The notes under the pieces: model-generated
Database searches by the model: none
The model's input: only the letters and a program-made list of their open reading frames with translations
Told to the model about the DNA's origin: nothing
Program-made: the position numbers and the translations under genes
Assembly (NCBI GenBank): GCA_050184295.1
Contig: JBFXAM010000006.1
Location: 15,960 to 79,959, forward strand
Reading direction: 5' to 3'
Length of the DNA: 64,000 nucleotides
Source of the DNA: JBFXAM01 sp050184295
GTDB taxonomy: Bacteria; Planctomycetota; Phycisphaerae; UBA1845; Fen-1342
Shown: positions 16,814 to 25,426 of the stretch, in pieces
How positions within the stretch are numbered: position 1 is the first letter of the stretch
How the letters are laid out: every line of letters starts with the position of its first letter

Positions 16814-18058
16814 GTGATCGATCTGCTGGTGGTCGGCGCCGGGGCGGCGGGGCTCGCGACCGCGATCTTCGCCGCCCGGCGCCTGCGCGGTCGATCGATC
16901 GTCGCGCTCGACGGCGCCGCGCGCCTGGGCGCGAAAATCCTCGTCGCCGGCGGCGGGCGCTGCAACGTCACCAACGCCAACGTCAGCCCCGCCGACTATT
17001 GGGGCGGCAGTCCTCACACCATTCGCCGCGTCCTCGCCGCTCTGCCCGTCGCCGCCACGGTCGAGTTCTTTCGCGAAATCGGCGTCGCGCTCCACGAGGA
17101 GGAGCACGGCAAGCTCTTCCCCGACACCCACCGCGCGCGGACCGTCCTCGACGCGCTGCTGCGCGAGGCCGAGCGACTCGGCGTCACGCTGATGCCGCAG
17201 CGACGCGTGACGGCGATCGACCGCCGCGACTGCGGCGGCTTCCGCGTCGTCAGCGCGACCGGCGAACTCGAAGCACGCCGTATCGTGCTCGCCACCGGTG
17301 GGCTTTCACTTCCCAAAACGGGCAGCGACGGCGGCGGCTACGCACTCGCGCAGCGACTCGGCCACACGCTCGTGCCGACGACGCCGGCCCTCGCGCCCTT
17401 CGTGCTCGACGGCGCATTCCACCCGCCGCTCGCCGGCATCGCCCACCGCGCGGCGCTGACGATTCGCGCATTCGACAGGCGCCCGCTCGTGCTGCGCGGC
17501 GACCTGCTCTGGACGCACTTCGGCGTCAGCGGCCCGCTGGCGCTGAACGCCTCGCGGCACTGGCATCGGGCGCGCCTGACGCAGCGCGACGTCCCGGTCC
17601 AGCTCAGCTTTCTGCCCGACGACGACTACGCGTCCGTCGAGCAGCGCCTGCTCGACGCCGCCGGCGCGCAGCCCCGCGTGCATTTGCGCAACCTGCTCGG
17701 CCAGTGGCTCCCCGCGCGGCTCGGCGAAGCGCTGCTGAACGACGCCGCGATCGACGGCGCGACGCCCCTGGCGCACGTCTCCCGCGCGGTCCGCCGGACG
17801 CTGGGCCGCGCGCTGCTCGAACGCCCGCTGCCGATCCGCGACAGCCGCGGCTATACCTACGCCGAAGCGACGGCGGGCGGTGTTCCGCTGAGCGAGATCG
17901 ACGCCGCGACGATGGAGTCGGAAGTGTGTCCGGGCCTGCACCTGGTGGGCGAGATTCTCGACGTGGACGGACGTATCGGCGGGTTCAATTTTCAATGGGC
18001 GTGGGCAAGCGGGTTTGTCGCCGCCGGCGGCGCCGCACGCGGGCTGACAAAGGCGTAG
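16814..18058 (+). CDS. HI0933/YhiN-family FAD-dependent oxidoreductase
   Basis: 414 aa, within the usual 390-420 range of this family. The N-terminal Rossmann dinucleotide site is VVGAGAAGLATAIFAARR, followed by the family hallmark ILVAGGGRCNVTNAN. A second FAD motif is LATGGLSLPKTGSDGGGY near residue 158. The C-terminus carries EILDVDGRIGGFNFQWAWASG, the closing FAD-binding segment typical of HI0933 proteins. Members are cytosolic flavoproteins; a few act as reductases in bile-acid metabolism (BaiN), but most have unknown substrates. The start is GTG at 16814 without a strong ribosome site. It is followed by a convergent histidine kinase gene after 35 nt. Confidence 0.88.
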   Translation: MIDLLVVGAGAAGLATAIFAARRLRGRSIVALDGAARLGAKILVAGGGRCNVTNANVSPADYWGGSPHTIRRVLAALPVAATVEFFREIGVALHEEEHGKLFPDTHRARTVLDALLREAERLGVTLMPQRRVTAIDRRDCGGFRVVSATGELEARRIVLATGGLSLPKTGSDGGGYALAQRLGHTLVPTTPALAPFVLDGAFHPPLAGIAHRAALTIRAFDRRPLVLRGDLLWTHFGVSGPLALNASRHWHRARLTQRDVPVQLSFLPDDDYASVEQRLLDAAGAQPRVHLRNLLGQWLPARLGEALLNDAAIDGATPLAHVSRAVRRTLGRALLERPLPIRDSRGYTYAEATAGGVPLSEIDAATMESEVCPGLHLVGEILDVDGRIGGFNFQWAWASGFVAAGGAARGLTKA

Positions 18059-18093
18059 GCACGCCCGCGCGCCACCGAATCAGCCCGTCGGGT

Positions 18094-20802
18094 TCAGACG
18101 CCCGCCACCACCGCCGCGCGACGGGTCGCAATCGCCGCGGCAATCTGAGAGAGCAGCCGGCCACGGTCGATCGGCTTCGAGACATAGTCCGTGCACCCGC
18201 ACTCGATGCACGTTTCGCGGTCGGACGCCATCGCGTGCGCCGTCAGCGCGATGATCGGCCCGGCGTACCCTGCCGCACGGAGCAGCCGCGCCGCCTGGTA
18301 GCCATCCATGATCGGCATCTGCATGTCCGTGACGAGCGCGTCGAACGACCGGCCGGCGCGCGCCGCGGCGAGAGTCTCGTCGACCGCGGCGCGACCGTTC
18401 TCGACGACGGCGACCTCGGCCCCGGCACGGCGAAGCACGTGGGCCACCAGCCGGCGATTGTCCGGTCCGTCCTCCGCGAGCAGGATCCGGCAACCGCGCA
18501 GCGTGCTGGGACCAGACGGGGGCTCGGCGTCCGCAAGGTCGCGCGTCCATGCGGTCGGCGGGGTCAGCTCCACACGCGCGCCGGTCGTTGCGACCGGGTC
18601 CGCGGCGATTGTGGCCCGAAACGTTGTGCCCACGCCAACGCGAGATTCCGCGAGCGTGACGTCGCCGCCGAGAATCTGCGCCAGGCGCTTGCTGATCATG
18701 AGCCCCAGACCGGTGCCGCCGAACCGCCGCGTGGTCGAGCTGTCTGCCTGCGTAAAGGGCTCGAAGATCCGCGCCTGCTGCTCGGACGCGATGCCCACGC
18801 CGCTGTCGATCACGTCGAATCGCAGCAGCGCCGCACCGGCGCGGCGCTCGACGCCGACCACGACGCGCACGCCGCCGATCTCCGTGAACTTCACCGCGTT
18901 GCTCAGCAGGTTCAGGAGAATCTGCCGCAGCCGCACGGGGTCGGTTGCGATCGTCTCGGGCAGCGGTCCGTCCTCGTCGATCGTCAGCGTCAGTCCCTTC
19001 GCGTCCGCGGGAACGCGCACCAGCGCCGCCACGTCGGTGAGGATGCTGCGCAGCGAGCAGCGTACGCGCTCCACGGTCATCCTTCCGGCCTCGATCTTCG
19101 AGAGGTCGAGGATGTCGTTCAGGATCGACAGCAGATACTGCCCATTCCGCAGAATCGTGCGGACCGCGTCGGCCCGCTCGTCCGCCGGACACGCCTCGTC
19201 CTGAAGGGTCTCAGCAAACCCCAGGATCGCCGTCATCGGCGTGCGGATCTCGTGGCTCATGTTCGCCAGAAACGCGCTCTTCGCCTGGTTGGCGACCTCG
19301 GCCTGCTCGCGGGCGACTTCCAACTGCGCGCTGTAGGCTTGCAGCTTCAGCGCCTGCGCTTCGAGATCGGCCTTGGCCGCGGCGAGCTCCGCGACGTGGT
19401 CGCGCAGCGCCTGGTCCTTGCGCAGCCGCTCGCTCACATCGCTGAGCGAGCCGGCCATGCGCAGAGGACGCCCGTCGGCGTCCCAGACTGCCTGTCCGCG
19501 TGCCTCGACCCACAAGTATCGACCCGAGCGCGTGCGAACGCGGAATTCCAAGCCGTACGGCGCGCGCTCGTACAGATGCGCCATTAACGCCGCTCGAATG
19601 CGCTCGCGGTCGTCGGGATGAATCCGGCTCAGAAACGCCGCCACCGTCGACGGAAACTCGCCGTGGTCGAAGCCGATCATCGCGGTCAGCCGCGGCGAGT
19701 AGTAGACGACGTCCGTCGCCAGATCCCAGTCCCAGATTCCCACCGCCGACCCCGCGACGGCCAACCGAAACCGCTCCTCGCTCGCGCACAACGCGTACTC
19801 CGCGCGGCGACGCTCCGCGACGTCGATCCACGTCATCAGCAAGGCGGCCCGGCCGGCCCAGCTCACCCGCGTTAGACTCGCCTCGAGCGGCGCTTCCTCG
19901 CCATCGCCGCGCCGCGCTACCCACGCGAAGCGGAGAGAGCCCCGTTCGCGCGCGATCCGCTCGACCTCGGCCGCCCGCTCCGCCGATCCCACGCCGTCCG
20001 GCTGCGAATTCGGCGCCAGCTCCGCGATCGACGCCCCCAGAACCGCCTCCCGGTCCGGCAGGCGCAAGAGGCGCATCGCGGCGGCGTTGCACTCGACGAC
20101 GCGGCCGGCGTCGATCAGCAGATGCGGGTCGCACGCGTGCTCGAACAGCACGCGGAACTTATCCTCGGCCAGCTTGCGTTCGGTGACGTCCTCTCCAACC
20201 GCCAACACCCCAGTGTCCGGCAGCGGCGCGAGCCGCCAACGCAGCACGCGGCGTTCTCCGCCGGCAAGCTCGTGAACCTGCTCGCACGCCGGGTCGGCGC
20301 CGCCTTCCAGCAGCTTCGCCAACCCGGCGGTCACGCCCGCCGGCGCGCGATGCGCCGCACCGGAACCCGGTCCGTCGATCGTGCGTGCGTCGCGACCCGC
20401 CGGTCCGACGGTTCGCGCGGCTGCGGCGTTGAGATAGGTGACGCGGTGCTGGGAGTCGAGCGCCACCACCGCGGAGTCGAGGGCGTCGAGGATTGCGCGC
20501 CACGGCGGGTCTTCGCCGCGCGATCCGCAGGCGGGACGCCTGTCCGCCCGGCGGCGCGCGTTCTCTTGGGCAAGAAGCAATCCGACGAAAACGGCGACCA
20601 GCCCAATACTGAGCGCAGCGGAAACGAGCCCGAACGCCGCGGGACCGCCGCGCGGCCCCAGCCCGGCAGCACCCGCCGCGATCAGCGCGAGGACCGCGAC
20701 CGCGGCCGCGCACCGGATGGACGGCGCGCCGCGCGCGGTCTCGGCGCGCCGGCGCCCTTCGGGATTCGCACCGCGATCGGCCATCGGTCTGCGGGGGCGC
20801 AT
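18094..20802 (-). CDS. Hybrid sensor histidine kinase with PAS domains and C-terminal receiver
   Basis: 902 aa. Two N-terminal membrane helices (residues about 33-50 and 58-82) leave almost no periplasmic loop. Three PAS-like domains follow, the third with the classic PAS-PAC pattern (RIHPDDRERIR, LEFRVRTRSGRYLWVEARG). After a coiled-coil, the kinase core has the H-box MSHEIRTPM (His517), N-box LLSNAVKFTE, G1 DSGVGI and G2 GGTGLGL. The receiver near residues 775-895 has phospho-acceptor Asp826 in LVTDMQMP and a conserved KPID Lys. Input is probably cytosolic (redox, light or small ligand). No response regulator or output gene adjoins it, so the cognate partner is elsewhere. Divergent to purD. 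Confidence 0.93.
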   Translation of the reverse strand: MRPRRPMADRGANPEGRRRAETARGAPSIRCAAAVAVLALIAAGAAGLGPRGGPAAFGLVSAALSIGLVAVFVGLLLAQENARRRADRRPACGSRGEDPPWRAILDALDSAVVALDSQHRVTYLNAAAARTVGPAGRDARTIDGPGSGAAHRAPAGVTAGLAKLLEGGADPACEQVHELAGGERRVLRWRLAPLPDTGVLAVGEDVTERKLAEDKFRVLFEHACDPHLLIDAGRVVECNAAAMRLLRLPDREAVLGASIAELAPNSQPDGVGSAERAAEVERIARERGSLRFAWVARRGDGEEAPLEASLTRVSWAGRAALLMTWIDVAERRRAEYALCASEERFRLAVAGSAVGIWDWDLATDVVYYSPRLTAMIGFDHGEFPSTVAAFLSRIHPDDRERIRAALMAHLYERAPYGLEFRVRTRSGRYLWVEARGQAVWDADGRPLRMAGSLSDVSERLRKDQALRDHVAELAAAKADLEAQALKLQAYSAQLEVAREQAEVANQAKSAFLANMSHEIRTPMTAILGFAETLQDEACPADERADAVRTILRNGQYLLSILNDILDLSKIEAGRMTVERVRCSLRSILTDVAALVRVPADAKGLTLTIDEDGPLPETIATDPVRLRQILLNLLSNAVKFTEIGGVRVVVGVERRAGAALLRFDVIDSGVGIASEQQARIFEPFTQADSSTTRRFGGTGLGLMISKRLAQILGGDVTLAESRVGVGTTFRATIAADPVATTGARVELTPPTAWTRDLADAEPPSGPSTLRGCRILLAEDGPDNRRLVAHVLRRAGAEVAVVENGRAAVDETLAAARAGRSFDALVTDMQMPIMDGYQAARLLRAAGYAGPIIALTAHAMASDRETCIECGCTDYVSKPIDRGRLLSQIAAAIATRRAAVVAGV

Positions 20803-20911
20803 GAGGACATGATCGACCGGAGCGGGGCGCGTGGTGACCGGAATTCACCCCCGGCGCAGGGAACGTGCGGCGGCGGCCATGCGGCGGTCGGCGCAGGCGC
20901 GGCGGTTCTGA

Positions 20912-20917
20912 TAGTAT
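20912..20917 (+). promoter_or_regulatory. Candidate -10 box for purD
   Basis: TAGTAT ending 7 nt before the purD ATG at 20925, so transcription would start at or next to the start codon. No ribosome site precedes that ATG. Confidence 0.35.
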
Positions 20918-20924
20918 GTCGCGC

Positions 20925-22202
20925 ATGAATGTGCTGGTTCTCGGCGGCGGCGGTCGCGAGCACGCGCTGTGCTGGTCGCTGCTCCGCGCGCCGTCGAAGC
21001 CGCGCCTGTTCATTCTCCCCGGCAACGGCGGCACGGCGCTGCTGGGCACGAACATCGCCGGCGACCCGAGCAACGTGAAGCTGGCGCTCGAAGTGGCGCG
21101 CCGGGAGGACATCGATCTGACGATCGTCGGCTCGGAGGAGCCGCTCGCCGCCGGCATCGTCGACGCGTTTCAGGCTGCCGGGTTGCGCGTGTTCGGCCCT
21201 TCGCGACAAGCGGCCCGACTGGAGAGCGACAAGAGCTTCGCGAAGCAACTCATGCGCCAGCAGGCGCTCCCGACGGCGGACGCGCGCGTCTTCACCGACT
21301 ATCGCCTCGCGCACGAGTACATCGCGGCCCGCGACGAGCCGCTGGTCATCAAGGCCGCCGGGCTCTGCAAGGGCAAAGGCGTCGTCGTCTGTAGCGACCC
21401 CGCCGAGGCCTTGCTGTGGGCCGAGCGCATGCTCGCGCAGCGCGTGTTCGGCGAGGCGGGCGCGAAGATCGTGGTCGAGGAGCGCCTCGTCGGACGCGAA
21501 GCTTCGGTGCTCGCGATCGTCGACGGGTCGACGCTGCTGATGCTCGAACCCGCGCAGGACTACAAGCGCGTCGCGGACGACGACGCCGGCGCGAACACCG
21601 GCGGCATGGGCGCGGTGTGTCCCACCGATGCGCTCGACGCCGCCACGCTTCGGCAGGTCGAGTCGCAGATCTTCGTCCCGATCCTCGACGGCCTGCTGCG
21701 CGAAGACGTGACCTACCGCGGGGTGCTCTACGCCGGCCTGATCCTGACCCACGCCGGTCCAAAGGTGCTCGAGTTCAACTGCCGCTTCGGCGACCCCGAG
21801 ACGCAGGTCGTGCTCATGCGCCTCCAGTCCGACCTGCTCGAACTGCTCGACGCCGCCACGCGCGGCACGCTCGACCAGGCCGACGTCCGCTGGGATCCGC
21901 GCGCTGCGGTGTGCGTCGTGCTGGCGTCCGGCGGCTATCCCGGCGAATACGCGACGAACGTGCCGATCTCGGGCGCCGACGACGACTTCGGCCCCGACGT
22001 GGCGATCTTCCACGCCGGAACCCGACGCGACGCACGCCGCGTCGTCACGACCGGCGGACGCGTGCTGGGCGTCACAGCGCTCGGCGAGACGCGCGAAGCC
22101 GCCCGCGCGCGCGCGTATGCTGCCGCCGAGCGGATCGCTTTCGACGGCCGGCACTATCGCCGCGACATCGGGGCCGCGTCGCGGCCGCGCGCGGCACACT
22201 GA
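20925..22202 (+). CDS. purD: Phosphoribosylamine--glycine ligase (GAR synthetase)
   Basis: 425 aa, the normal length for PurD. This ATP-grasp enzyme joins 5-phosphoribosylamine and glycine in step two of purine synthesis. Visible signatures: N-terminal VLVLGGGGREHALCW, GPSRQAARLESDKSFAK, the ATP-grasp loop VIKAAGLCKGKGVVV, the family block PAQDYKRVADDDAGANTGGM, and the metal-binding FNCRFGDPETQ. The start at ATG 20925 begins exactly at the family N-terminus; an in-frame ATG lies three codons upstream. No other pur gene is in the window. The VOC gene follows after 49 nt with its own ribosome site. Confidence 0.97.
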   Translation: MNVLVLGGGGREHALCWSLLRAPSKPRLFILPGNGGTALLGTNIAGDPSNVKLALEVARREDIDLTIVGSEEPLAAGIVDAFQAAGLRVFGPSRQAARLESDKSFAKQLMRQQALPTADARVFTDYRLAHEYIAARDEPLVIKAAGLCKGKGVVVCSDPAEALLWAERMLAQRVFGEAGAKIVVEERLVGREASVLAIVDGSTLLMLEPAQDYKRVADDDAGANTGGMGAVCPTDALDAATLRQVESQIFVPILDGLLREDVTYRGVLYAGLILTHAGPKVLEFNCRFGDPETQVVLMRLQSDLLELLDAATRGTLDQADVRWDPRAAVCVVLASGGYPGEYATNVPISGADDDFGPDVAIFHAGTRRDARRVVTTGGRVLGVTALGETREAARARAYAAAERIAFDGRHYRRDIGAASRPRAAH

Positions 22203-22251
22203 GGCGGGTGTGGCGCCGGGCGGGCGGCGCGCGATTCCATCAGGAGCGGAC

Positions 22252-22644
22252 ATGCTGAGCGTTGGCAACATTCACCTCTACGTGCGCGACTTCGAGCGCG
22301 CCATGCGTTTCTGGCGTGACGCCTGCCACTTGCGGGTTGCGGACCAGAGCGAGACGCAGGGAACCGCGTATGCGCAGCTCGACTTTCCCGACGGGGGAGC
22401 GTCCATCCAGCTCGTCACCGTCGACGAGGAAGAAGCGCCCAACCCCTATGAAGGCCCCCAGCTCAACGCCGCCTTCGATCTTCTGACGAGCGAGTTCGAC
22501 GACCTGCTCGTGCGCCTGCTCGGCTTCGGCGGGCAGCAGCTCGGCGAGATCGAGACCTATGAGAACCTGCGCATCGTGACGCTCGGCGATCCCGACGGCA
22601 ACGTATTCGACCTCATCGAAGTGCCGCCGACCGAGTCGTCCTGA
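22252..22644 (+). CDS. VOC (glyoxalase/bleomycin-resistance fold) protein
   Basis: 130 aa, a single VOC module pair. ATG at 22252 has AGGAG 6 nt upstream. The N-terminal half has NIHLYVRDFERAMRFWRDA, the C-terminal half a DPDGNVFDLIEV strand. VOC metal ligands are normally His/Gln/Glu; the first position here is His (IHLYV) and the last Glu (DLIEV), so metal binding is possible. Such proteins include glyoxalases, dioxygenases and binding proteins, and substrate cannot be assigned. It lies between purD and cysK, likely by chance. Confidence 0.8.
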   Translation: MLSVGNIHLYVRDFERAMRFWRDACHLRVADQSETQGTAYAQLDFPDGGASIQLVTVDEEEAPNPYEGPQLNAAFDLLTSEFDDLLVRLLGFGGQQLGEIETYENLRIVTLGDPDGNVFDLIEVPPTESS

Positions 22645-22747
22645 TCGACCGCCGGACCCACGCGATTGGGGTGGTCGCCGGCAGCGCCGGTGCCAGGGGC
22701 ACTCCCGGGCAAACCGGTAGCGGGTCAGTTTGATCCGGGTGGTCCGG

Positions 22748-22804
22748 GTGGCACGGGCGTCTCGCCCGTGTCTGGTGCACGAACCGGCGAGACGCCCGTA
22801 CCAC
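22748..22804. repeat. Dispersed palindromic repeat (GTGGYACGGGCGTCTCGCC type)
   Basis: Two 19-nt arms (22748-22766 and 22786-22804) are inverted copies with a single mismatch. The left arm also folds on itself (cacgggcg / cgcccgtg with a 3-nt loop). Read in one frame on the minus strand it encodes HGRDARATR, a string I recall appearing in many short spurious translations from planctomycete and verrucomicrobial genomes, which marks a dispersed intergenic element. It sits between the VOC gene and cysK. Confidence 0.65.
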
Positions 22805-22882
22805 GCTTTCAAATTCACTTTTTCACGAAACGGACCCACGACTGGCAAACCGGCGCGCCCACCCACGCACGCGCCGCGATGG

Positions 22883-22888
22883 TATACT
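22883..22888 (+). promoter_or_regulatory. Candidate -10 box for cysK
   Basis: TATACT, 31 nt before the cysK ATG, with an AAGGGAGA ribosome site between. No good -35 hexamer. Confidence 0.45.
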
Positions 22889-22918
22889 CCGTCGCTCGTC
22901 CGAAGGGAGAATGACACC

Positions 22919-23863
22919 ATGGCACGCCTGTATCAGAACATCACCGAGACCATAGGCAGCACACCGCTGGTTCGCATCAACCGCATCATCACGAGCGCCG
23001 CGAATGTCTACGCCAAGCTCGAGTTCTTCAACCCGCTTGGCAGCGTGAAGGACCGCATCGGCGTCAGCATGATCGACGACGGCGTGGCCCGCGGCCGGAT
23101 CAAGCCGGACACCGTCATCATCGAGCCGACCAGCGGCAACACCGGCATCGCGCTCGCGTTCGTGTGTGCGGCGCGCGGCTTGCGGCTGACGCTCGTGATG
23201 CCCGAGAGCATGAGCGTCGAGCGGCGCCAGGTGCTCAAGGCGCTGGGCGCCGATCTCATGCTCACGCCCGCCGCCGAGGGCATGCGCGGTGCGGTCCGCC
23301 GGGCGGAGGAGCTCGTCCAATCCACGCCCAACAGCTTCATGCCGCAGCAATTCAGCAACCCGGCGAACGTCGAGATCCACGCCCGGACAACCGCCGAGGA
23401 GATCTGGAACGACACCGACGGCGCCGCGGACATCCTGATTTCGGGCGTGGGGACCGGCGGAACGATCACCGGGGTCGGCCGCGTGATCAAGACCCGCAAG
23501 CCGTCGTTTCGCTGCGTCGCGGTCGAGCCGGCCGATTCGCCGCTGATCACGCAACACAAGCTCGGCCAGCCGCCCAAGCCCGGACCGCACAAGATCCAGG
23601 GCATCGGCGCCGGGTTCATTCCCGAGAACCTCGATCTGAACCTGGTCGACGAAGTGCTCACCGTCACCAATGAAGAGGCATTCGACTGGGCCCGCCGCGC
23701 CGCGCGCGACGAGGGCATTCTCGGTGGCATCAGCTCGGGCGCGGCGCTGAGCGCCGCCGACCGCGTGGCGCGCCGCCCGGAGAACGCCGGAAAGATGATC
23801 ATCGTGGTGCTGGCGTCGTTCGGCGAGCGCTACTTGTCGACGCCGCTGTTTCAGCCGACCTAG
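22919..23863 (+). CDS. cysK: Cysteine synthase (O-acetylserine sulfhydrylase)
   Basis: 314 aa, the standard length. A PLP enzyme making cysteine from O-acetylserine and sulfide in the cytosol. Motifs: ITETIGSTPLVRI at the start, PLP Lys44 in NPLGSVKDRIG, the substrate loop EPTSGNTGIALA, the phosphate-cup GVGTGGTITGVGRVI, and the C-terminal GGISSGAA. The long upstream extension of the reading frame is not coding; ATG 22919 has an AGGGAGA ribosome site. cysC follows 195 nt downstream on the same strand, so two sulfur-assimilation steps are near each other. No cysE, cysD or cysH gene is in the window. Confidence 0.95.
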   Translation: MARLYQNITETIGSTPLVRINRIITSAANVYAKLEFFNPLGSVKDRIGVSMIDDGVARGRIKPDTVIIEPTSGNTGIALAFVCAARGLRLTLVMPESMSVERRQVLKALGADLMLTPAAEGMRGAVRRAEELVQSTPNSFMPQQFSNPANVEIHARTTAEEIWNDTDGAADILISGVGTGGTITGVGRVIKTRKPSFRCVAVEPADSPLITQHKLGQPPKPGPHKIQGIGAGFIPENLDLNLVDEVLTVTNEEAFDWARRAARDEGILGGISSGAALSAADRVARRPENAGKMIIVVLASFGERYLSTPLFQPT

Positions 23864-24058
23864 CCCCGGCGCACCGCGGCCGGTCGGATTCCCGGAGCCG
23901 GCGAATCAGGCGGCGGCGCGGCCCGTCCGATGACATAGGGTCGGCCCGCGTCGCGCAGCGTGTGCGCTTCGGGCCCGCGTCCGCCGCAAGCCGTTTACGC
24001 GGATCGCACGCGCGCCGCCGGCGCGGTTGAAACGAACTGAACAAGGAAATCAACGCCC

Positions 24059-24679
24059 ATGTCGACGCAGGTCGCCACCAACATCGTCTGGCACGAAGGT
24101 CACGTCGAACGCCCGCAGCGCGAGAAACTGCTGCGCCAGCACGGCGCGACGGTCTGGCTGACCGGCCTGAGCGGCTCCGGAAAGAGCACGCTCGCCTTCA
24201 CCGCCGAGCACGCGCTCATCCAGCGCGGCCACCTCGCGTACGTGCTGGACGGCGACAACATCCGCCACGGGCTCAACAAGAACCTCGGCTTCTCGCCCGC
24301 CGACCGCACGGAGAACATCCGCCGCATCGGCGAAGTCGCGAAGCTGTTCGCGGACGCCGGCGTGATCACGTTCACCAGCTTCATCAGCCCGTATCGCGCC
24401 GACCGCGACGCGGTCCGCGTGATGCACGAGCAGGCCGGCCTGCCGTATGTCGAGATTTTTGTGAAGGCCTCGGTCGAGGTCTGCGAGACGCGCGATCCGA
24501 AGGGGCTCTACGCCAAGGCCCGCGCCGGGCAGATTCCCGAGTTCACCGGCGTCTCGGCGCCCTACGAAGAACCGCTCAAGCCCGAGCTCGTGCTCGAGAC
24601 GGCGGACCTCTCGCCGCAGGCCGCCGCGGAGCAGGTGCTCAATTACCTCGCCGGCAAAGGGCTGCTGCACACGCGGTAG
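24059..24679 (+). CDS. cysC: Adenylyl-sulfate (APS) kinase
   Basis: 206 aa. Phosphorylates APS to PAPS in sulfate activation. The Walker A motif is GLSGSGKST near residue 41, with the family signatures VLDGDNIRHGLNKNLGF, RTENIRRIGEVAKLFADAG, SFISPYRADRDAVR, and DPKGLYAKARAG in the lid. The sequence is full-length with all catalytic elements. ATG at 24059 follows an AAGGA a few bases upstream. It stands alone without ATP sulfurylase, and its end abuts a nested inverted-repeat element separating it from a convergent gene. Confidence 0.95.
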   Translation: MSTQVATNIVWHEGHVERPQREKLLRQHGATVWLTGLSGSGKSTLAFTAEHALIQRGHLAYVLDGDNIRHGLNKNLGFSPADRTENIRRIGEVAKLFADAGVITFTSFISPYRADRDAVRVMHEQAGLPYVEIFVKASVEVCETRDPKGLYAKARAGQIPEFTGVSAPYEEPLKPELVLETADLSPQAAAEQVLNYLAGKGLLHTR

Positions 24680-24685
24680 CGTGCT

Positions 24686-24797
24686 GACTTGTAAGTTCGT
24701 TGCAGAACCGGGACCCCGCCGATGCGTCTCGGCGGACCCTCGTACTGCAAAGCTCGAGCTTTGCACTACGTGGAACTGTGCGACGAACTTCCAACTC
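24686..24797. repeat. Nested inverted-repeat element between convergent genes
   Basis: Three nested or side-by-side palindromes in 112 nt. The outer arms (24686-24706 and 24777-24797, sharing aagttcgt-type sequence) are imperfect inverted copies. Inside are a perfect 7-bp hairpin (24716-24722 / 24729-24735, ccgccga and tcggcgg) and a perfect 20-nt palindrome at 24746-24765 (tgcaaagctc and its complement), extended with one mismatch to about 30 nt. It begins right after the cysC stop and ends just before the stop of the convergent gene. It could act as a bidirectional terminator and looks like a mobile, MITE-like or REP-like repeat. Confidence 0.6.
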
Positions 24798-24803
24798 AGG
24801 ACA

Positions 24804-25373
24804 CTAGTTCGGCTCTTTCTTGGGCGCGGCGTTGTCGCCTTTGTGCGCGCCGTCGTCGTCGCGATCCTCGTGTTCGTCGCGGTCGGCGTCGGACTCCTCG
24901 TGGAAGCGGCGGCCGTCGGCGGTGAAGAGGATCTCGCGCCCGCGGCCGTCCCTCTTGAAGTGGGCCTCGTAGAGATAGAGGGTCTTGCGCTCCCACTTCA
25001 TGGCCGCGTCCGCGCCGGCCTCCTTCGCGGCGGCGGCGCGCGGCCCGGCGGGCACGCGGTCGGCGGGAAACGCCTCCTCGATCTCGACCACGTCGCCGGC
25101 GGGCGTGACCAGCACGTCGACGTGCCCGTCGGGCCCCTTCCAGGAGCCCTCGTAATACGTGTGACCGTGCTCGATCTCCTCGGCGTACTCGGTGATCTTC
25201 GCGTCGCCGGCGAGCTTCCTAAGCGCCGCCAAAGCCGCCGCCGGCACCTCCTTCTCCGCGATGCTCCGCTCCTGCTCCTGGGGCTTGTGGTTCGCCTGGG
25301 CAAACAGCAGCACGCCGCCCGCCAGCGCCACCGCGCCCAGCGCCGCCGCCAGCGACCCGCGTCGACCTGACAC
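24804..25373 (-). CDS. Exported PepSY-like protein with charged C-terminal tail
   Basis: 189 aa. The start is GTG at 25373, preceded by AAAAGGAG; no nearby ATG exists and the longer frame is shadow. Signal segment: SLAAALGAVALAGGVLLFAQA. Residues about 40-145 look like two PepSY-like repeats (VPAAALAALRKLAGDAKITE, DVLVTPAGDVVEIEEAFPA, KTLYLYEAHFKRDGRGREIL). PepSY-like domains are small exported folds often thought to inhibit proteases or bind ligands. The last 30 residues are nearly all Asp, Glu, His, Arg and Lys, a tail that might bind metal. It is 53 nt downstream of the GH13 gene on the same strand. Confidence 0.7.
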   Translation of the reverse strand: MSGRRGSLAAALGAVALAGGVLLFAQANHKPQEQERSIAEKEVPAAALAALRKLAGDAKITEYAEEIEHGHTYYEGSWKGPDGHVDVLVTPAGDVVEIEEAFPADRVPAGPRAAAAKEAGADAAMKWERKTLYLYEAHFKRDGRGREILFTADGRRFHEESDADRDEHEDRDDDGAHKGDNAAPKKEPN

Positions 25374-25426
25374 GACCTGCTCCTTTTGAAGTGACCTCAC
25401 GACGACGGCCGGCGCACGCCCCGCGC

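Noticed and set aside
16999..19587. Long 862-codon open frame on the plus strand crossing the flavoprotein and kinase genes
   Set aside because: It overlaps two clear genes in another frame or strand and has Arg-rich shadow composition.
20682..22271. 529-codon open frame on the minus strand across purD
   Set aside because: It is antisense to PurD, which has all its motifs.
14541..25390. Shared 12-nt string TTCAAAAGGAGC on the minus strand upstream of the M1 and PepSY-like genes
   Set aside because: It is a plain Shine-Dalgarno-type sequence; in the M1 case it lies too far from the start to matter, so it is probably chance.
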